NCBI GenBank assembly: GCA_947561395.2
Contig: OX387182.1
Span: 39,921,949-39,985,948, forward strand
Direction: 5' to 3'
Length of the DNA: 64,000 nt
Origin: Buxus sempervirens
Taxonomy: Eukaryota; Streptophyta; Magnoliopsida; Buxales; Buxaceae
Under the pieces are notes generated by a model. It was not told where the DNA came from, did no database searches, and was given only the letters and a program-made list of their open reading frames with translations. A program made the translations under genes and the position numbers. Below, piece by piece: positions 25,078 through 37,008 of the stretch (position 1 is its first letter; the number at the start of each line of letters is the position of its first letter).

Positions 25078-26699
25078 TGTGAGACATGGAAAAATCACCG
25101 GGATGATTCCCCCTCCGTCAACACACGGGCTCTACGTAAAATGGGAGAGTCGCCACCATTCAGATTTTTGGGGTGTGAATGGACACCAAAAGATTCAAAA
25201 ATAAGCAAAAAGAGCTAAAAGGCAAATACTAGAGTAAAAATAACTCTACTTGAAAATCAAATCCAGAGATGGGTAAGGGGATTAGATTATGAACGGGGGA
25301 AGGTGTTAGGCACCCCCATTCACCCACACAAGGTGGTTTCCAAGTGTTGTTTATGCTAAAAAATAAGAAAGCTTGCTAAAATCATTAAAAACCTTGAAAA
25401 AGGACAAATGTATGATATCATCACATGAAAATCCAAATGAATTCCAGATCCTCTTTTATGTCAATATCACTTCTGGAATATTACCAATAGATGGAAACCA
25501 AAGCAAAAGTTGCACAAAACCAAGTTAAGTCAAATCCGGAAAATTCGGTAAAAGCAAGAACCATTTGTCTTGAAATCATTCAAATCTAATTTAAATTGAA
25601 TCAAACCAAATTCATTTGAAAGATTATGATAGATAAAAGACTCATGCAAATTTTCAATCCATTCCGATTAAAATCCTAGGAGTTATTCTCCTTTGAAATC
25701 TGCTGCTGGAGATAATTAAAAGTGATAAGTGGGCAAGTTTGGAAAATCATTTAAAAACATTGGCTTCATATAAATCCATGAAATTTGGTGTGAATGAAGT
25801 ATGTATGGCCATATTTCAAAAGACACTAGCCTCATACAAAAATTAATTCGGATGTGCCTTAGGTGATCTCCTGAACAGGCCCCGAAGATCACAGGTTTGC
25901 TCAGAAAAGTGCTGTTGAACAGTTATGAGTAAATCTGCTACCCACAACACAAATGGAGTCAAAAAAATTATGAAACCAATTGGATTTGAAACTAAACTCC
26001 CAAAGAAAAACACAGAAACAAGAATCACTCGAATCGGACTTAAAACGAACACATGGCGCTCAGTCGAAGTGATAGGTTCCATAATCAGACTTGAACTGAC
26101 CTATCAAATTCGACAGAGAGGTGTCAAAAATCCGCTAGATATAAATTAATGAAATTTTACAGGCATAACCTAGACAGCCTCACCTTTCCCATGGCTCTGA
26201 AATCACTCTAAAATTCATCCGGACGATGAAGTTACGAGTGTCCGAAGTTGGGGTACAGATGTTGTCCCGTTTTACCACTTTTGAGTAAAATCAATTTAAA
26301 ACAGTAATCAAGTGTGTGTGTTCCATACAAGATGAATCAAAATCACTTGAAAAAGTGTTGAAGAACCTCTAGGAAAAATAGGGCACAAGCTTGGCTCACC
26401 ATTCTCTCCGATTGGAGAGAATATGCCAAAAAGACCCAATATTGAGCAAAAGTGCCCAAAACCTAGAGGCCTTCAATACTCAACAAAACTTGCTTGAAAT
26501 CAATAAGAAATATCACAGAATTTTTTGGGGCTATTTATTTCAGATCTACCACAATGATAGCAATAGATCCAAAAATATGAGCCAAATCCGACAAAACTGT
26601 AGACACCCCAAATTGCACTACAAAATGAGAAAATAATAAAAACATGTAATTAGATCTTAAAACAGGTCAAAAATGCATAAAAATTGACTAAGCAGGCTT

Positions 26700-26810
26700 T
26701 GCCCGTATTTTATTCACGGGCCGGTCGCGCCCGAAATCTCTCTACGGTCAGGCGCGCCCGTAATGGAATTACGGGCACTATTGGACCGTAAATCATTTAC
26801 GGTCCCTTTA
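26700..26810. repeat. ACGGGC/ACGGTC palindrome array (5' LTR of A)
   Basis: Inverted repeats GCCCGT...ACGGGC, ACGGTC...GCCCGT and ACCGTAAAT..ATTTACGGT follow one another, about 195 bp upstream of the LTR TATA box. Repeated in the 3' LTR at 52345-52452. Confidence 0.85.
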
Positions 26811-27004
26811 GACTCATGCGAGTTCTGTCCTTCTCTCGATTTCCGAGCTTTATCTTTAGTCCAATATATCTCTAAATAAGCGAATTATGTCTTTTATTCG
26901 CTGAAGCCGCCTTGGTTGGCCATGGATGGGCATTATCCTTGTGTTTAACTCAATCTGAAACTATATCTTGCCAAACCTTGGACCAACCATGCCCCTGTGT
27001 TTGC

Positions 27005-27014
27005 CTATAAATAG
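27005..27014 (+). promoter_or_regulatory. LTR TATA box (element A, 5' LTR)
   Basis: CTATAAATAG on the plus strand. The same decamer occurs in the 3' LTR at 52650-52659 and, inverted, in all element B promoters. Confidence 0.7.
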
Positions 27015-28418
27015 AGGGTCTTTCCTCAAGCAAAAGGCCACGAAATTTTGAAGTCCAAGGAAGTCCAAGGAGCTCCAAGAGAAGAAAGGAACCCCTGCTG
27101 CTTTGCTTGCTCAATCCAGGTAAGTCCCTTTTCCCTTTTATTTTCTGTATTTAATTCTAGAAGTAATCAGTTCTTCTCCTTTTCTGTAGAATAAGGCCAT
27201 CTTTTTATCTAGTATTCCTAAACTTGTCTCTAAGTACCTCAAGAGTCTCTCTAGCCGTAAAACGTGAAGAGAGAGCTAGGGGAAAAGAGAACAGGTGGAT
27301 CCCTAGAATAGAACCCCATATCTGTTTTTCTCCTTTTTTTTAGAATAAAGGCTCTGATTGTGTTTGTGTAACCAAACCTATCTCTAAGTACCTCAAGAGT
27401 CTCTCTAGCCGTAAAACGTGAAGAGAGAGCTAGGGGAAAAGAGAATAGGTGGATCCGTAGGGTAGACCCCCATGTGCTCTAATCTGTGAGATGTGGCTAT
27501 TTTGAATATCTTGATCATGTTTTAATGGTTTTTATGATGAATCTGAATGAATAACATGAATCCATGATGTTTATAGCATGAGATCCCCATTTTTTGATAA
27601 AATTTGGATTTTCCACATATTTGCACATACAGCACTGTTTTCGTGATTTTTGTGGTTTTAGGCTAAGATCTTGGATTTATCATGATAATATGATAGATCT
27701 GAATCCAAAAGCTTGAAAATAAATTCTAGGGTTTCATGATGTGGTTTTTGAATCGTTTTTCACTTTTGAGAGAAGACCCTACAGTTTAAGTTCTCCCCTT
27801 TTGATGTTCTTCATCAACGTGGGTATTTTTTGTTTTTATTTCTGGATTTAATGTGAAATTTGGGCTCTACCTATGTCCTGGATGATTCAAGTTCAATTTT
27901 GAAATATTTTATAAAAATCATATTTTTCTAGATTTCTAGAATTTGACTTGAAGCCAGATTTTTGGATTTTTCACTTTAAATTGATTTTATTTAATTTCAT
28001 CTCAATTTTGTTTTGATCATGAAACCCTAGGAATGGTATGATCATATTTGAAAGTTCTGGATCAATCAAACTATTCATATGAAAAAAACCATGCAATTTT
28101 GTCTTTTTTCTGATTTTTCTTGATTTTTATAGCAAGCTTTTTCCTTTAATTTAACATGAACAATACCTGGCAACCACCTTGTGTGGATGAATAGGGGTGC
28201 CTAACACCTTCCCCTTTTCATAACCTAATCCCCTTACCCATCTCTGGTTGTTTTTTTTTAGGAGGGTTATTTTTACCCTAAAATTGTCTTTTGTGCTTAT
28301 TTGATATTTTGGTGTCCATTCACAGCTAGATTGAATGGTGGCGACTCTTTGTTTAATTTAATCTCGTGTGATGATAGAGGAAGTCATTGGATTTTCCGAT
28401 TTTTTCTCATGTCTCACA

Positions 28419-28440
28419 ACTAGCGACTCTGCTGGGGACT
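28419..28440 (+). other. Primer binding site of element A
   Basis: ACTAGCGACTCTGCTGGGGA directly after the 5' LTR. It matches the intact PBS of element B (TGGCGACTCTGCTGGGGAC) with one G-to-A change. Ogre-type elements are known to prime from a tRNA-Arg; I have not verified the tRNA complement. Confidence 0.75.
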
Positions 28441-29632
28441 TGTGGATTTGAGCATTTTGGTGTTTGTTCATGTTTTTTTTAGTTGCTTGCTTTCTTAAGC
28501 ATATGGGAAATCTGAATTATTGCTTAAGAATTCATGGGGGTAGAAACATACTTAATTTTGATTTATAGGATTGTTTCTACAAACATGCGTAGAGGAGGTT
28601 CGTTTTGCTGAACCATGCTTAGTTCTTGCTATATTTTTATGATAGCATGTTTTAATTTTCAGCATGATCTCCATGATGATTTTGGGTGTATAACATGATC
28701 ATATGTTTGCATGATTAGATGATTTTTTTTATGAGCATGTTTTAGGTGCTATAGGATTGCTTTATTTACTTGTTTAATTTAAATATGCTTTCCTATTATG
28801 CCTTGGTTTTTTTATGCATGGCTGCGAAAAGAGTGGCAAGGGTTTGGGACGTTGTGAATGCACCCTATTTTTACAATGCACTGTGCACCTTTTATTTTTT
28901 TACACAGCCTACCCTTAACCTATAGGAAGTTGAACCCAAATGTGTGTAGCTTGGCGCAACGAGGTCGATACTTCGGAAAGCGAAAGTGAAAACATTCACC
29001 TTAGAACTTTGAGCTAATGATGTGATGATGACGTGGATCTGGGATTCTGGTCATCACTAGGCTTGAGTGCTAAGTTGCCATTAAGCCAAAACCCAAAACC
29101 CCTACGCTTGAAGGTGGAGTTACACGTTTTTGGCTAAAGCACACAATTACGTGGGGATATGGGTTTGTATGATTGTGGGAAGGCCGTTTGCATGGCTTAC
29201 AAACCAGGGCATAATGCGGATGCCATATTGAAGGTAAACAAGGTAACAAGGTAATCCTAGTGTTATGCATTATTGTCATGTCATAGGGGTGTCATGGTGC
29301 CCATTGGTTGGGGACAAAATTGGTCCTAAATATGCCTGTTCTTAAGCATGGTGTAGCCCATTGGAAGAGTCTCTAACTCTGTTTAGAATCAATCCTACCC
29401 AAGGTTTATACAAGAGGCAACAAAAGGGTACCAAAGTATGAGTATGGTGTCAATTTGGAGGGTACGTGTGCCCTCCTAAGCATGTGTTTAGCAAAAAGGT
29501 CAAAGCCCACTTTGGGACAGTTTAGAAGCTCTGCAATGGGTGAACCGTATGTTTGGATGAGCAATCAAAGTGATCAAACCATGTAAAAACTGAAAAAACA
29601 TAAAAAAAAAGCTCCGTAAAACCGCATTTAGT
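28441..29632 (+). other. Element A leader, first part
   Basis: Untranslated leader homologous to the leader of B (for example the block around TAGCTTGGCGCAACGAGGTC near 28955 against B near 59125). No credible coding frame. An extra ORF before gag, known from some Ogre elements, is not evident. Confidence 0.5.
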
Positions 29633-29755
29633 ACACGGGCTGGGCTCGCCCGTATTGGTTATACGGGCTGAGCTCGCCCGTGTTGGTCATACGGTCACGG
29701 CTTGCTCGTAATATGAACATGGGCAAGGCCAGACCGTGGTGTATATACGGTTTTC
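29633..29755. repeat. ACGGGC palindrome array in the leader of A
   Basis: Repeated TACGGGCTGGGCTCGCCCGT-type hairpins (ACGGGC stem, GCCCGT partner) lie about 1.2 kb upstream of gag and just before the minisatellite. Confidence 0.85.
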
Positions 29756-29895
29756 TCGGAGGATTCAACTTTAATCAGTTTTTCCCACTAAAATCTTCCT
29801 TTAACCTTTAAATAATGATAAAGGGAAACAAGTTTGAATAAAATGCTTCAAAAAAAAAAAGAAAATAATTGAATAAAAAAAGTGTGAGAGAAAGG

Positions 29896-30722
29896 TTCCT
29901 TGGGCTTCTGAAAGCCTTTGAATTTCAGACTTTTTCAAAAATCCTCGGGCCTCTGAAAGCCTTTGAATTTCAGACTTTTTCAAAACTCCTAGGCCTCTGA
30001 AAGCCTTTGAATTTCAGATTTTTCAAAAATCCTCGAGCCTCTGAAAGCCTTTGAATTTCAAACCTTTTTCAAAACTCCTGGGCCTCTGAAAGCCTTTGAA
30101 TTTCAGATTTCTCAAAAACTCCTGGGGCCTCTGAAAGCCTTTGAATTTCAGATCTTTGGGCCTCTGAAAGCCTTTGAATTCCAGACCTTTTACTTTTGGG
30201 CCTCTGAAAGCCTTTGAATTTCAAAACTTTTGGGCTTCTGAAAACCTTTGAATTTCAGACCTTTTTCTTTTGGGCGTCTAAAAGCCTTTGAATTTCAAAT
30301 CTTTGGGCCTCTGAAAGCCTTTGAATTTCAGACCTTTTTCTTTTGGGCCTCTGAAAGCCTTTAAATTTCAGATCTTTTGGGCTTCTGAAAGCCTTTGAAT
30401 TTCAGACCTTTTTCTTTTGGGCCTCTGAAAGCCTTTGAATTTCAGACCTTTGGGCCTCTGAAAGCCTTTGAATTTTAGACCTTTTTCTCAAAAACTCTTT
30501 AGGCCTATGAAAGCCTTTGAATTTCAGACTTTTATCAAAAATCCTCGGGCCTCTGAAAGCCTTTGAATTTCAGACTTTTTCTCAAAATATCCCTAGGCCT
30601 CTGAAAGCCTTTGAATTTCAGACCTTTTCCAAAAATATCCCTGGGCCTCTGAAAGCCTTTGAATTTCAGACCTTTTTCAAAACCCCCCCGGGCCTCTGAA
30701 AGCCTTTGAATTTCAGATCTTT
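29896..30722 (+). repeat. Hairpin minisatellite in the leader of A
   Basis: About 20 copies of a 28-nt core GCCTCTGAAAGCCTTTGAAT plus TTCAGAC, separated by variable 6-20 nt T-rich spacers (period 33-48 bp). Each core is a hairpin: TCTGAAA and TTTCAGA are perfect inverse complements around a 9-nt loop. It ends beside a single copy of the sequence that is amplified in element B. Confidence 0.92.
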
Positions 30723-30869
30723 CTCTCTTTTTTGTGGGACCTGTTGGAAGCCCTAGAATATTCCAACAATTCAATTCAAAAAAAAAAAGAAGCAAATAAA
30801 GAAACAAAATCCAAACTCGTGTTCACCCAGCTTGCACATAGGCATTCCTAGGCATGTGAATAAGATTAA

Positions 30870-32915
30870 TTGGGCATTGATATTTTTTCTTTTATTTTGT
30901 GGCCAGGTACTAATACACTTGCAATCATAGCTCCTGTAACCAGATCAAGAGCTTGCGCCATGATTCCCATTGAAGACGAAGCTGATTCTCCTCATCCAGA
31001 TGTTTTCCTACTCCAAGAACAAGTAGCAGGACTAGCCCGAATGTTAGAGAACATATTGTTCGTGCAGGCCCAACAAGTGCAGACCCAACAAATGCAGGCC
31101 CAGAACCAAGCATCCACTTCCAACCCTGCACCTCCACCCCAAATCAATATTCCACCTCCAGTACAACCAACTCCTGAGCCCGTCTATGAACCCACCCCTG
31201 AACCTATACTGATCAGGGATGAGACATCTGAGTCAAACAAGGCTAAGGAAAAGGAAAGGATAAGGGAAGAGGTTGAAAGAAAGTTCCTGCACAAACTGGA
31301 AATGATCCAAGATGAACTTAGAGAAGTAAAAGGGGTGAGCAACTTCAGGGGCACCAACTTTGAAGACTTATGCCTGTACCCCAATGTTAACCTGCCAGCT
31401 AAGTTTAAATGCCCAGATCTAGACAAGTATGACGGCACAGGCTGCCCCATGAGCCACCTGAAGTTATACTGTGGTGCCCTATGCCAGTTTGGGCAGGATG
31501 AAGGTGTTCTGATCCAACTCTTCCAAAGGAGCCTGACTGGAACCGCATTGAGGTGGTTCGCTACTCTAGACCATGGGAAGATTAGAAGATGGAAGGACCT
31601 AGCAGATGCCTTCCTGGCTCAATACCGGTTTAATTCAGAGATCGTACCAGACAGATACGATGTAATGAGAATGAGCAAAGGAAGGGATGAGACTGTAAGG
31701 CAGTACGCCAAGAGGTGGAGGGAGACAGCCTCTCAAGTCAGGCCACCTATGCTAGAGCAGGAAATGATTTCCACCTTCATCAGCACATTGGGTCAACCAT
31801 TCTACAGCCACCTGGTGGGTCAGACCACCACTAATTTTGTGGCTTTAGTACAAGTGGCCGACCGAATCGAAGACGGGATCAGGTCAGGTAAGATAATTGA
31901 CCACTCTGCTATGGTCAGTCAGCAAGACCCCAATGGGAAGAAAGGAAGCGGGATGCAGAAGAATGGAAACAAGAAAGAAGGGGAGGTAAACATGGTGCAG
32001 CCGCCATCAGGCCCTAACAAGCCCATACAAATCAACATACCTGCTCATTTTCCTACTCCATCTCCACCTACCCAGGCCCCTATGAGGGTTAATGTTCCAG
32101 CAGCACCTTCAGACCAAAAAAGGGTTTTTACTAAAGAGGAAAAGGACGCTTATTTTGCAGCAAGGAGAAATAGGGTTTTCACCCCTATTCCAATGACTCC
32201 TTCTCAGTTGCTGCCCACCTTATTGCAAGCAGGGTATATCACTTTAAGAGAACCCAATCCGAATGCACCCAAGGGGAGAAATTTTGACCCCTCCACCACT
32301 TGTGATTACCACATGGGTGCACCTGGGCACCCTACTGACAAGTGCTGGCCTTTGAAACATGCCATTCAGGATTTACTGGACCAGAATACCCTGTCTTTCA
32401 ATACAGGGGCTCCCAATCCTCCTAGAACAGATATTGGACAGAACCCTCTGCCCCAGCATCATGGGGCAGGTCCATCTAATGTTATAGGTGTCATCTGTTC
32501 TGATAAAATAACCTTTGATCCATCCCAGTTAATTGCTCCAATAGGGACAACGGTAAAAGTTTATTTTAACAGAATAAACAAGGAAAAAGAAATAAATGTA
32601 ATTTCCAATGGGAATGATAGTGCTGCAAAGAACATTAGCTCATCTCTGGACCGGGTCTCGTCCCTCATGGCCCAAATGAACATTGCAAAACCACCATTGG
32701 TCATCAATTGCAGTCCATCCACCTTTTCACCCATTCAGTCAAAACCACCATTGGTTATAAACTGTGACCCTCTTAGTGCATCAGTCACTTCTACAACCCC
32801 TCAATCAAAACAACTTCCACCATTGGTTGTCGATATCCCTCTCACTCAAATTTCATCATCCAAGTCTAAAACTTCCTCCCTTGGTGATAAATGTCCCCAA
32901 GCCTTCCTACTCTGA
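30870..32915 (+). CDS. gag: Ogre/Tat gag polyprotein (element A)
   Basis: Capsid-type protein, 681 codons in this frame. The likely start is the ATG at 30960 or upstream; a CAG/GT just before the conserved LAIIAPVTRSR segment (also present in B) leaves open that a splice acceptor joins an upstream exon. Visible parts: coiled N-terminus, proline-rich stretch, Lys/Glu-rich helix (to about residue 150), Tat-lineage capsid core with FKCPDLDKYDGT, LFQRSLTGTALRWF, WKDLADAFLAQY, YAKRWRETASQVRPPM, and a CxxH-type knuckle CDYHMGAPGHPTDKC near residue 480. The frame closes at 32913, but protease sequence is already open in the next frame from about 32880, so a 1-nt shift separates gag and pro. Confidence 0.92.
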   Translation: MGIDIFSFILWPGTNTLAIIAPVTRSRACAMIPIEDEADSPHPDVFLLQEQVAGLARMLENILFVQAQQVQTQQMQAQNQASTSNPAPPPQINIPPPVQPTPEPVYEPTPEPILIRDETSESNKAKEKERIREEVERKFLHKLEMIQDELREVKGVSNFRGTNFEDLCLYPNVNLPAKFKCPDLDKYDGTGCPMSHLKLYCGALCQFGQDEGVLIQLFQRSLTGTALRWFATLDHGKIRRWKDLADAFLAQYRFNSEIVPDRYDVMRMSKGRDETVRQYAKRWRETASQVRPPMLEQEMISTFISTLGQPFYSHLVGQTTTNFVALVQVADRIEDGIRSGKIIDHSAMVSQQDPNGKKGSGMQKNGNKKEGEVNMVQPPSGPNKPIQINIPAHFPTPSPPTQAPMRVNVPAAPSDQKRVFTKEEKDAYFAARRNRVFTPIPMTPSQLLPTLLQAGYITLREPNPNAPKGRNFDPSTTCDYHMGAPGHPTDKCWPLKHAIQDLLDQNTLSFNTGAPNPPRTDIGQNPLPQHHGAGPSNVIGVICSDKITFDPSQLIAPIGTTVKVYFNRINKEKEINVISNGNDSAAKNISSSLDRVSSLMAQMNIAKPPLVINCSPSTFSPIQSKPPLVINCDPLSASVTSTTPQSKQLPPLVVDIPLTQISSSKSKTSSLGDKCPQAFLL

Positions 32916-33570
32916 ATCGGCTGTACCATGGAACTACAGGGAAGCTTTTACCACTACATGCCCTGCAGCTGAAAGCAAGGAAGAAGTGAACCTCATGATG
33001 AGGTCAGGAAAATGTGTAGGGGTGGAAGAAAAACAAAAGGAAACAGAGAAGGAGAAGGAAGAAGAAAAAAATAAAGGAAAGGCCAAGATAGGGGATGATG
33101 CCCCTCAGGTAACTAACAGTGAAGCTGCTGAACTCATCAAGATCATAAAAAAGAGTGAACTCAGTGTTGTTGAGCAGTTAAATAAAGTCCCTGCCCAGAT
33201 CTCAATTCTGGGATTATTATTGAATTCTGAAAAACATAGGGACTCCTTGTTAAGGATACTCCAGGGGGCCCATGTGCCTAAAAATATTGAACCAGACCAA
33301 CTAGGCCGGATGGTTGGGCAAATATTAGCTCACAATGTCATAACTTTTTCTGAGACTGAAATCAGCCCAGCAGGGTACCATCATGTTGACCCATTGCACA
33401 TAGATGTACTCAGTAAGGGCTGCATGATAGCCCGGGTCTTGATCGATAATGGATCGGCTCTCAATGTCTGCCCATTGATAACCTTTGTTAAGCTCAATTT
33501 GGAGCAAAACAAAATAAAACAAAATGGAAGAATCATAGAGCCTTTGATAGCTCTAAAACACATTCCCTAG
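32880..33570 (+). pseudogene. pro: Ogre/Tat aspartic protease region (element A)
   Basis: A Glu/Lys-rich spacer is followed by the protease: VLIDNGSALNVCP has the DNGS active site used by Tat/Ogre elements in place of DTG/DSG. The frame ends in a stop at 33568 after a 1-nt shift; the continuation is in the next frame. Protease function is therefore lost in this copy. Confidence 0.85.
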
Positions 33571-34607
33571 GGGAGGTTGAACTGCCGGTGACAATTGGAC
33601 CGTATATTTTTAACATCACATTTGAGGTGATGGATATACCTGCAGCCTTCAACCTACTCCTAGGAAGGCCGTGGATTCATGCAGCTAGGGCTATACCATC
33701 TACCCTCCACCAAAGAGTCAAATATATTAGAGGGCAAAAAGTGATTACTGTCCTAGCTGAAAACTTGGTTCCTCCCATATGGTCCCCTGATGTACCCTGT
33801 ATAAACATGGAAATGACTGCTGATAAGATGGCATTTCACTCTTTCCAATTTGAAACTGTTAATTTCATACCTGGGGGGTATCAGGAAAGAGAAGGAAAGT
33901 TAACCTGCGCTGAGAAAATGGTCAAGAATGTGCTGGAAAAGTACAACTTTCACCCTGGAAAAGGTCTGGGGGTTAACCTGCAAGGAAGGATAGAACCGAT
34001 AAAGGTTAAGAAGATGGTCCACAGGGCAGGATTGGGGTCTAAGCCAAGGAAATGGAGAAGTCAGAAGGAAATAGAAGACATAAAATTCCCGCACATCAGG
34101 GAAACTTTTCCTAAGCTTTCTCACATGATTCAGCTGTCTCCTCTTGAGGATCAGTTCAAACCCTCATACTACAATGTCAACCCATTCCAGAAACCCAAGT
34201 CCTCAACCGTACAACCATATGTTCCACCTCCACCCCCACAAGCATTGGGTGGGCCTGGGCCATATACAGAGCAAAAGCAGGACTTTTCTGAGGACATGGG
34301 AGCATTCTTCGCCATGACAGAAGGCAACCAAGAAGAAGTAGCAGAGGAGCTACCTTTTATTGATTGGGCTGTAGTAGAAGCTCCATCTGGAACTGGCCCT
34401 ACAGAAGAAACAGGCGATGCAACTCACCCAGTATTGGTGATTTTGGATGCGAACCCTGAGCTTGAGGAGCAGGCTTGTATCCCTGCCCCAGATTCTTTTA
34501 TTTTGAATAATTGGGAGGAAACTCCTCTTACTTTTGAAGCCGCGTTTGTTTGGCAAACAGATATGGCTTTCAAAAAAAACTCCATTAGTGGAATGCCCTT
34601 TTCCTGA
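33571..34607 (+). pseudogene. Protease C-terminus, G-patch-like and acidic linker (element A)
   Basis: Continues the protease with FEVMDIPAAFNLLLGRPWIH, typical of the Tat lineage, then a glycine motif GKGLGVNLQG resembling a G-patch, then a proline- and acid-rich linker with LPFIDWAVVEAP. The frame ends at 34607 after an indel in an A8 run at about 34570. Element B keeps parts of this linker. Confidence 0.8.
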
Positions 34608-37008
34608 AGGTTTTAATGAGCCTTCGTCTTTAGGGAAAGATTTTGTAGAAGGCTCTCAAAAAACACAAAAAGATTTTTCAATTTTTTCTAGAAAAGATAA
34701 AGTTTTCAAAAAGGTCCAAACCATTTATGAACCATATAAGCAAACGGAATTGGATCAAGATGAGTATGACTTCGACCTTGAGCTCGACTTTGACCTAATG
34801 GGGGTTGAAGAAGAGACCGAGGATGAAGAAGACGACCCTCCAAAGGAAATCACATATCAATTAGAGCGTCATGAAAAGGGTGTCCAACCCAATATTGAAG
34901 AGACCATATCAATAAACCTAGGGACCGAAGATGACCCAAAAATAGTGAAGATTGGGGTATGCTTATCTGAGGTACAGCGGGATGAAATGATACGGTTCTT
35001 AGCTGATTATAAAGATGTATTTGAATGGTCGTATCGGGATATGCCAGGTTTAGACACGGACATGGTTGTGCACAGGCTACCCATTCTACCAGATGCCAAG
35101 CCAGTTAAGCAGAAACTGAAAAGGTTAAAACCTGAATGGACATTGAAGGTCAAAGATGAAGTGGTTAAACAATTCCAAGCCGGATTCTTAGTAGTCTCCA
35201 CATACCCTGAATGGCTTGCAAATATAGTACCAGTGCCAAAGAAGGATGGAAAGGTCAAAATGTGCGTAGATTACAGAGACTTGAATAAGGCAAGTCCAAA
35301 GGATGATTTTCCACTTCCACACATAGACATCTTGGTGGACAACACTGCTGTACACAATCTGTTCTCATTCATGGACGGGTTTTCCGGGTACAATCAAATT
35401 AAGATGGCGAAGGAGGATCAAGAGAAAACAGCCTTCATCACACCTTGGGGTACCTTCCACTACACTGTCATGCCCTTTGGACTTAAGAATGCCGGGGCAA
35501 CCTACCAACGGGCCATGACAGCCTTATTCCATGATATGATCCATAAGGAGATGGAGGTTTATGTGGATGATATGATAGCCAAATCAGGTGAAGAAGAAGA
35601 CCATTTGATCAACTTGAAGAAGGTGTTTGACCGGCTCAGGAAATACAGTCTAAGACTTAACCCTGCGAAATGCGTCTTTGGGGCTACATCAGGAAAATTA
35701 TTGGGCTTTATAGTAAGCAGGAAGGGAATTGAGATTGACCCAGCTAAAGCCAGAGCAATCATTGAAATGCCATCACCTAGAAAGGAGAAGGAAGTTCGTG
35801 GTTTTCTTGGAAGAATTCAGTACATAAGCCGGTTCATAGCACAGCTCACCGCTATCTGTGAACCGATTTTCAAGCTTCTAAGAAAGAATAACCCGACGGT
35901 CTGGAATGACGATTGCCAAGAAGCCTTTGACACAATAATGGAATATTTATTGAACCCACCTGTGCTAGTACCGCCAATTCCAGGAAGACCATTGATTTTA
36001 TACTTGTCAGTTTTGGAGACGTCAATGGGGTGTGTCTTAGGACAGCATGACAATACAGGCAGAAAGGAAAGAGCGATTTACTATCTAAGTAAAAAGTTCA
36101 CGGAATATGAAGCGAAGTATTCCCCTTTGGAAAAGACTTGTTGTGCATTAGTATGGGCAACTCAGAGACTGAGGCACTATTTCCTTAGTCATTCCACCTT
36201 ATTGATATCCCGAATGGACCCTTTGAAGTATCTATTCGAGAAACCAGCTTTAACTGGCAGAACAGTAAAGTGGCAGTTGTTACTCTCTGAATTTGACTTC
36301 ACCTATATCACGCAGAAAGCCATTAAGGGTCAAGCCATTGCTGATCACTTAGCTGCACAACCTTTACCAGAATACCAACCTTTGAGGACTAATTTTCCTG
36401 ATGAGGCAATCCTGTGTACTGAAGAAGAAGAAGGGGAAAGCTCTTGGCAAATGTTTTTTGATGGGGCCGCCAATATGAATGGAAATGGAATAGGGGCTGT
36501 TTTGATCAAGCCAGATGGGGCACATATCCCGATCGCAGTGAAGCTAAGGTTCCAATGCACAAATAATATTGCAGAGTATGAAGCATGCATAATTGGGTTG
36601 CAAGCTGCCTTAGACCATGAAGTAGAGGAACTTGACGTATATAGGGATTCGAGTCTTATCATCTTCCAAACAACAGGTGAATGGAAAACCAAGGATCACA
36701 AATTGATCCCCTATCACCAGTATTTGGAAGAAATAAGCACTAAATTTACTCGAATTTCCTTCAATTATATGCCAAGGGCCAAAAACCAGTTTGCGGATGC
36801 TCTAGCAACATTGGCTTCAATGGTCAGTATGCCAGAAGGTGTTGATATTAGACCACTGGAAATTGAAGTCAGAGATGAACCAGCTTATTGCCTTGTTCTA
36901 GAAGAAACCCTAGAAGAAGAGGTACCGTGGTTTCAAGATATTAAGAACTTTCTAAATGATCGAAGTTTGCCAGAAAATGTCACTTCTACAGAGAAAAGAA
37001 CAATATAG
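34575..37008 (+). CDS. pol: Reverse transcriptase and dual RNase H (element A)
   Basis: About 810 codons. After an acidic linker comes RT: KKDGKVKMCVDYRDLN, the FSGYNQIKMA finger, PFGLKNAGATYQRAM and the catalytic VYVDD (about 35560). Next is a first RNase H that lacks a clear catalytic set (SVLETSMGCVLGQ, YYLSKKFTEYEAKYS), then an archaeal-type RNase H with D, E, D, D in FFDGAAN, IAEYEA, VYRDSS and FADALA (about 36450-36800). The dual RNase H is diagnostic of the Tat/Ogre lineage. The frame ends at a TAG (37006-37008), directly before the integrase. Confidence 0.95.

Larger units (their letters stand above)
26598..28418 (+). repeat. Element A 5' LTR
   Basis: 1,821 bp, TGTAGACACCCC to CATGTCTCACA. 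It contains the ACGGGC palindrome array, a TATA box, and two copies of a block with CCGTAAAACGTGAAGAGAG (near 27255 and 27405, about 150 bp apart). Nearly the same as 52243-54062. Confidence 0.95.

Noticed and set aside
29896-30722. CRISPR-like repeat and spacer pattern
   Set aside because: Spacers are T-rich variants of one another, lengths vary, there are no cas genes, and the array lies inside a plant retrotransposon leader.
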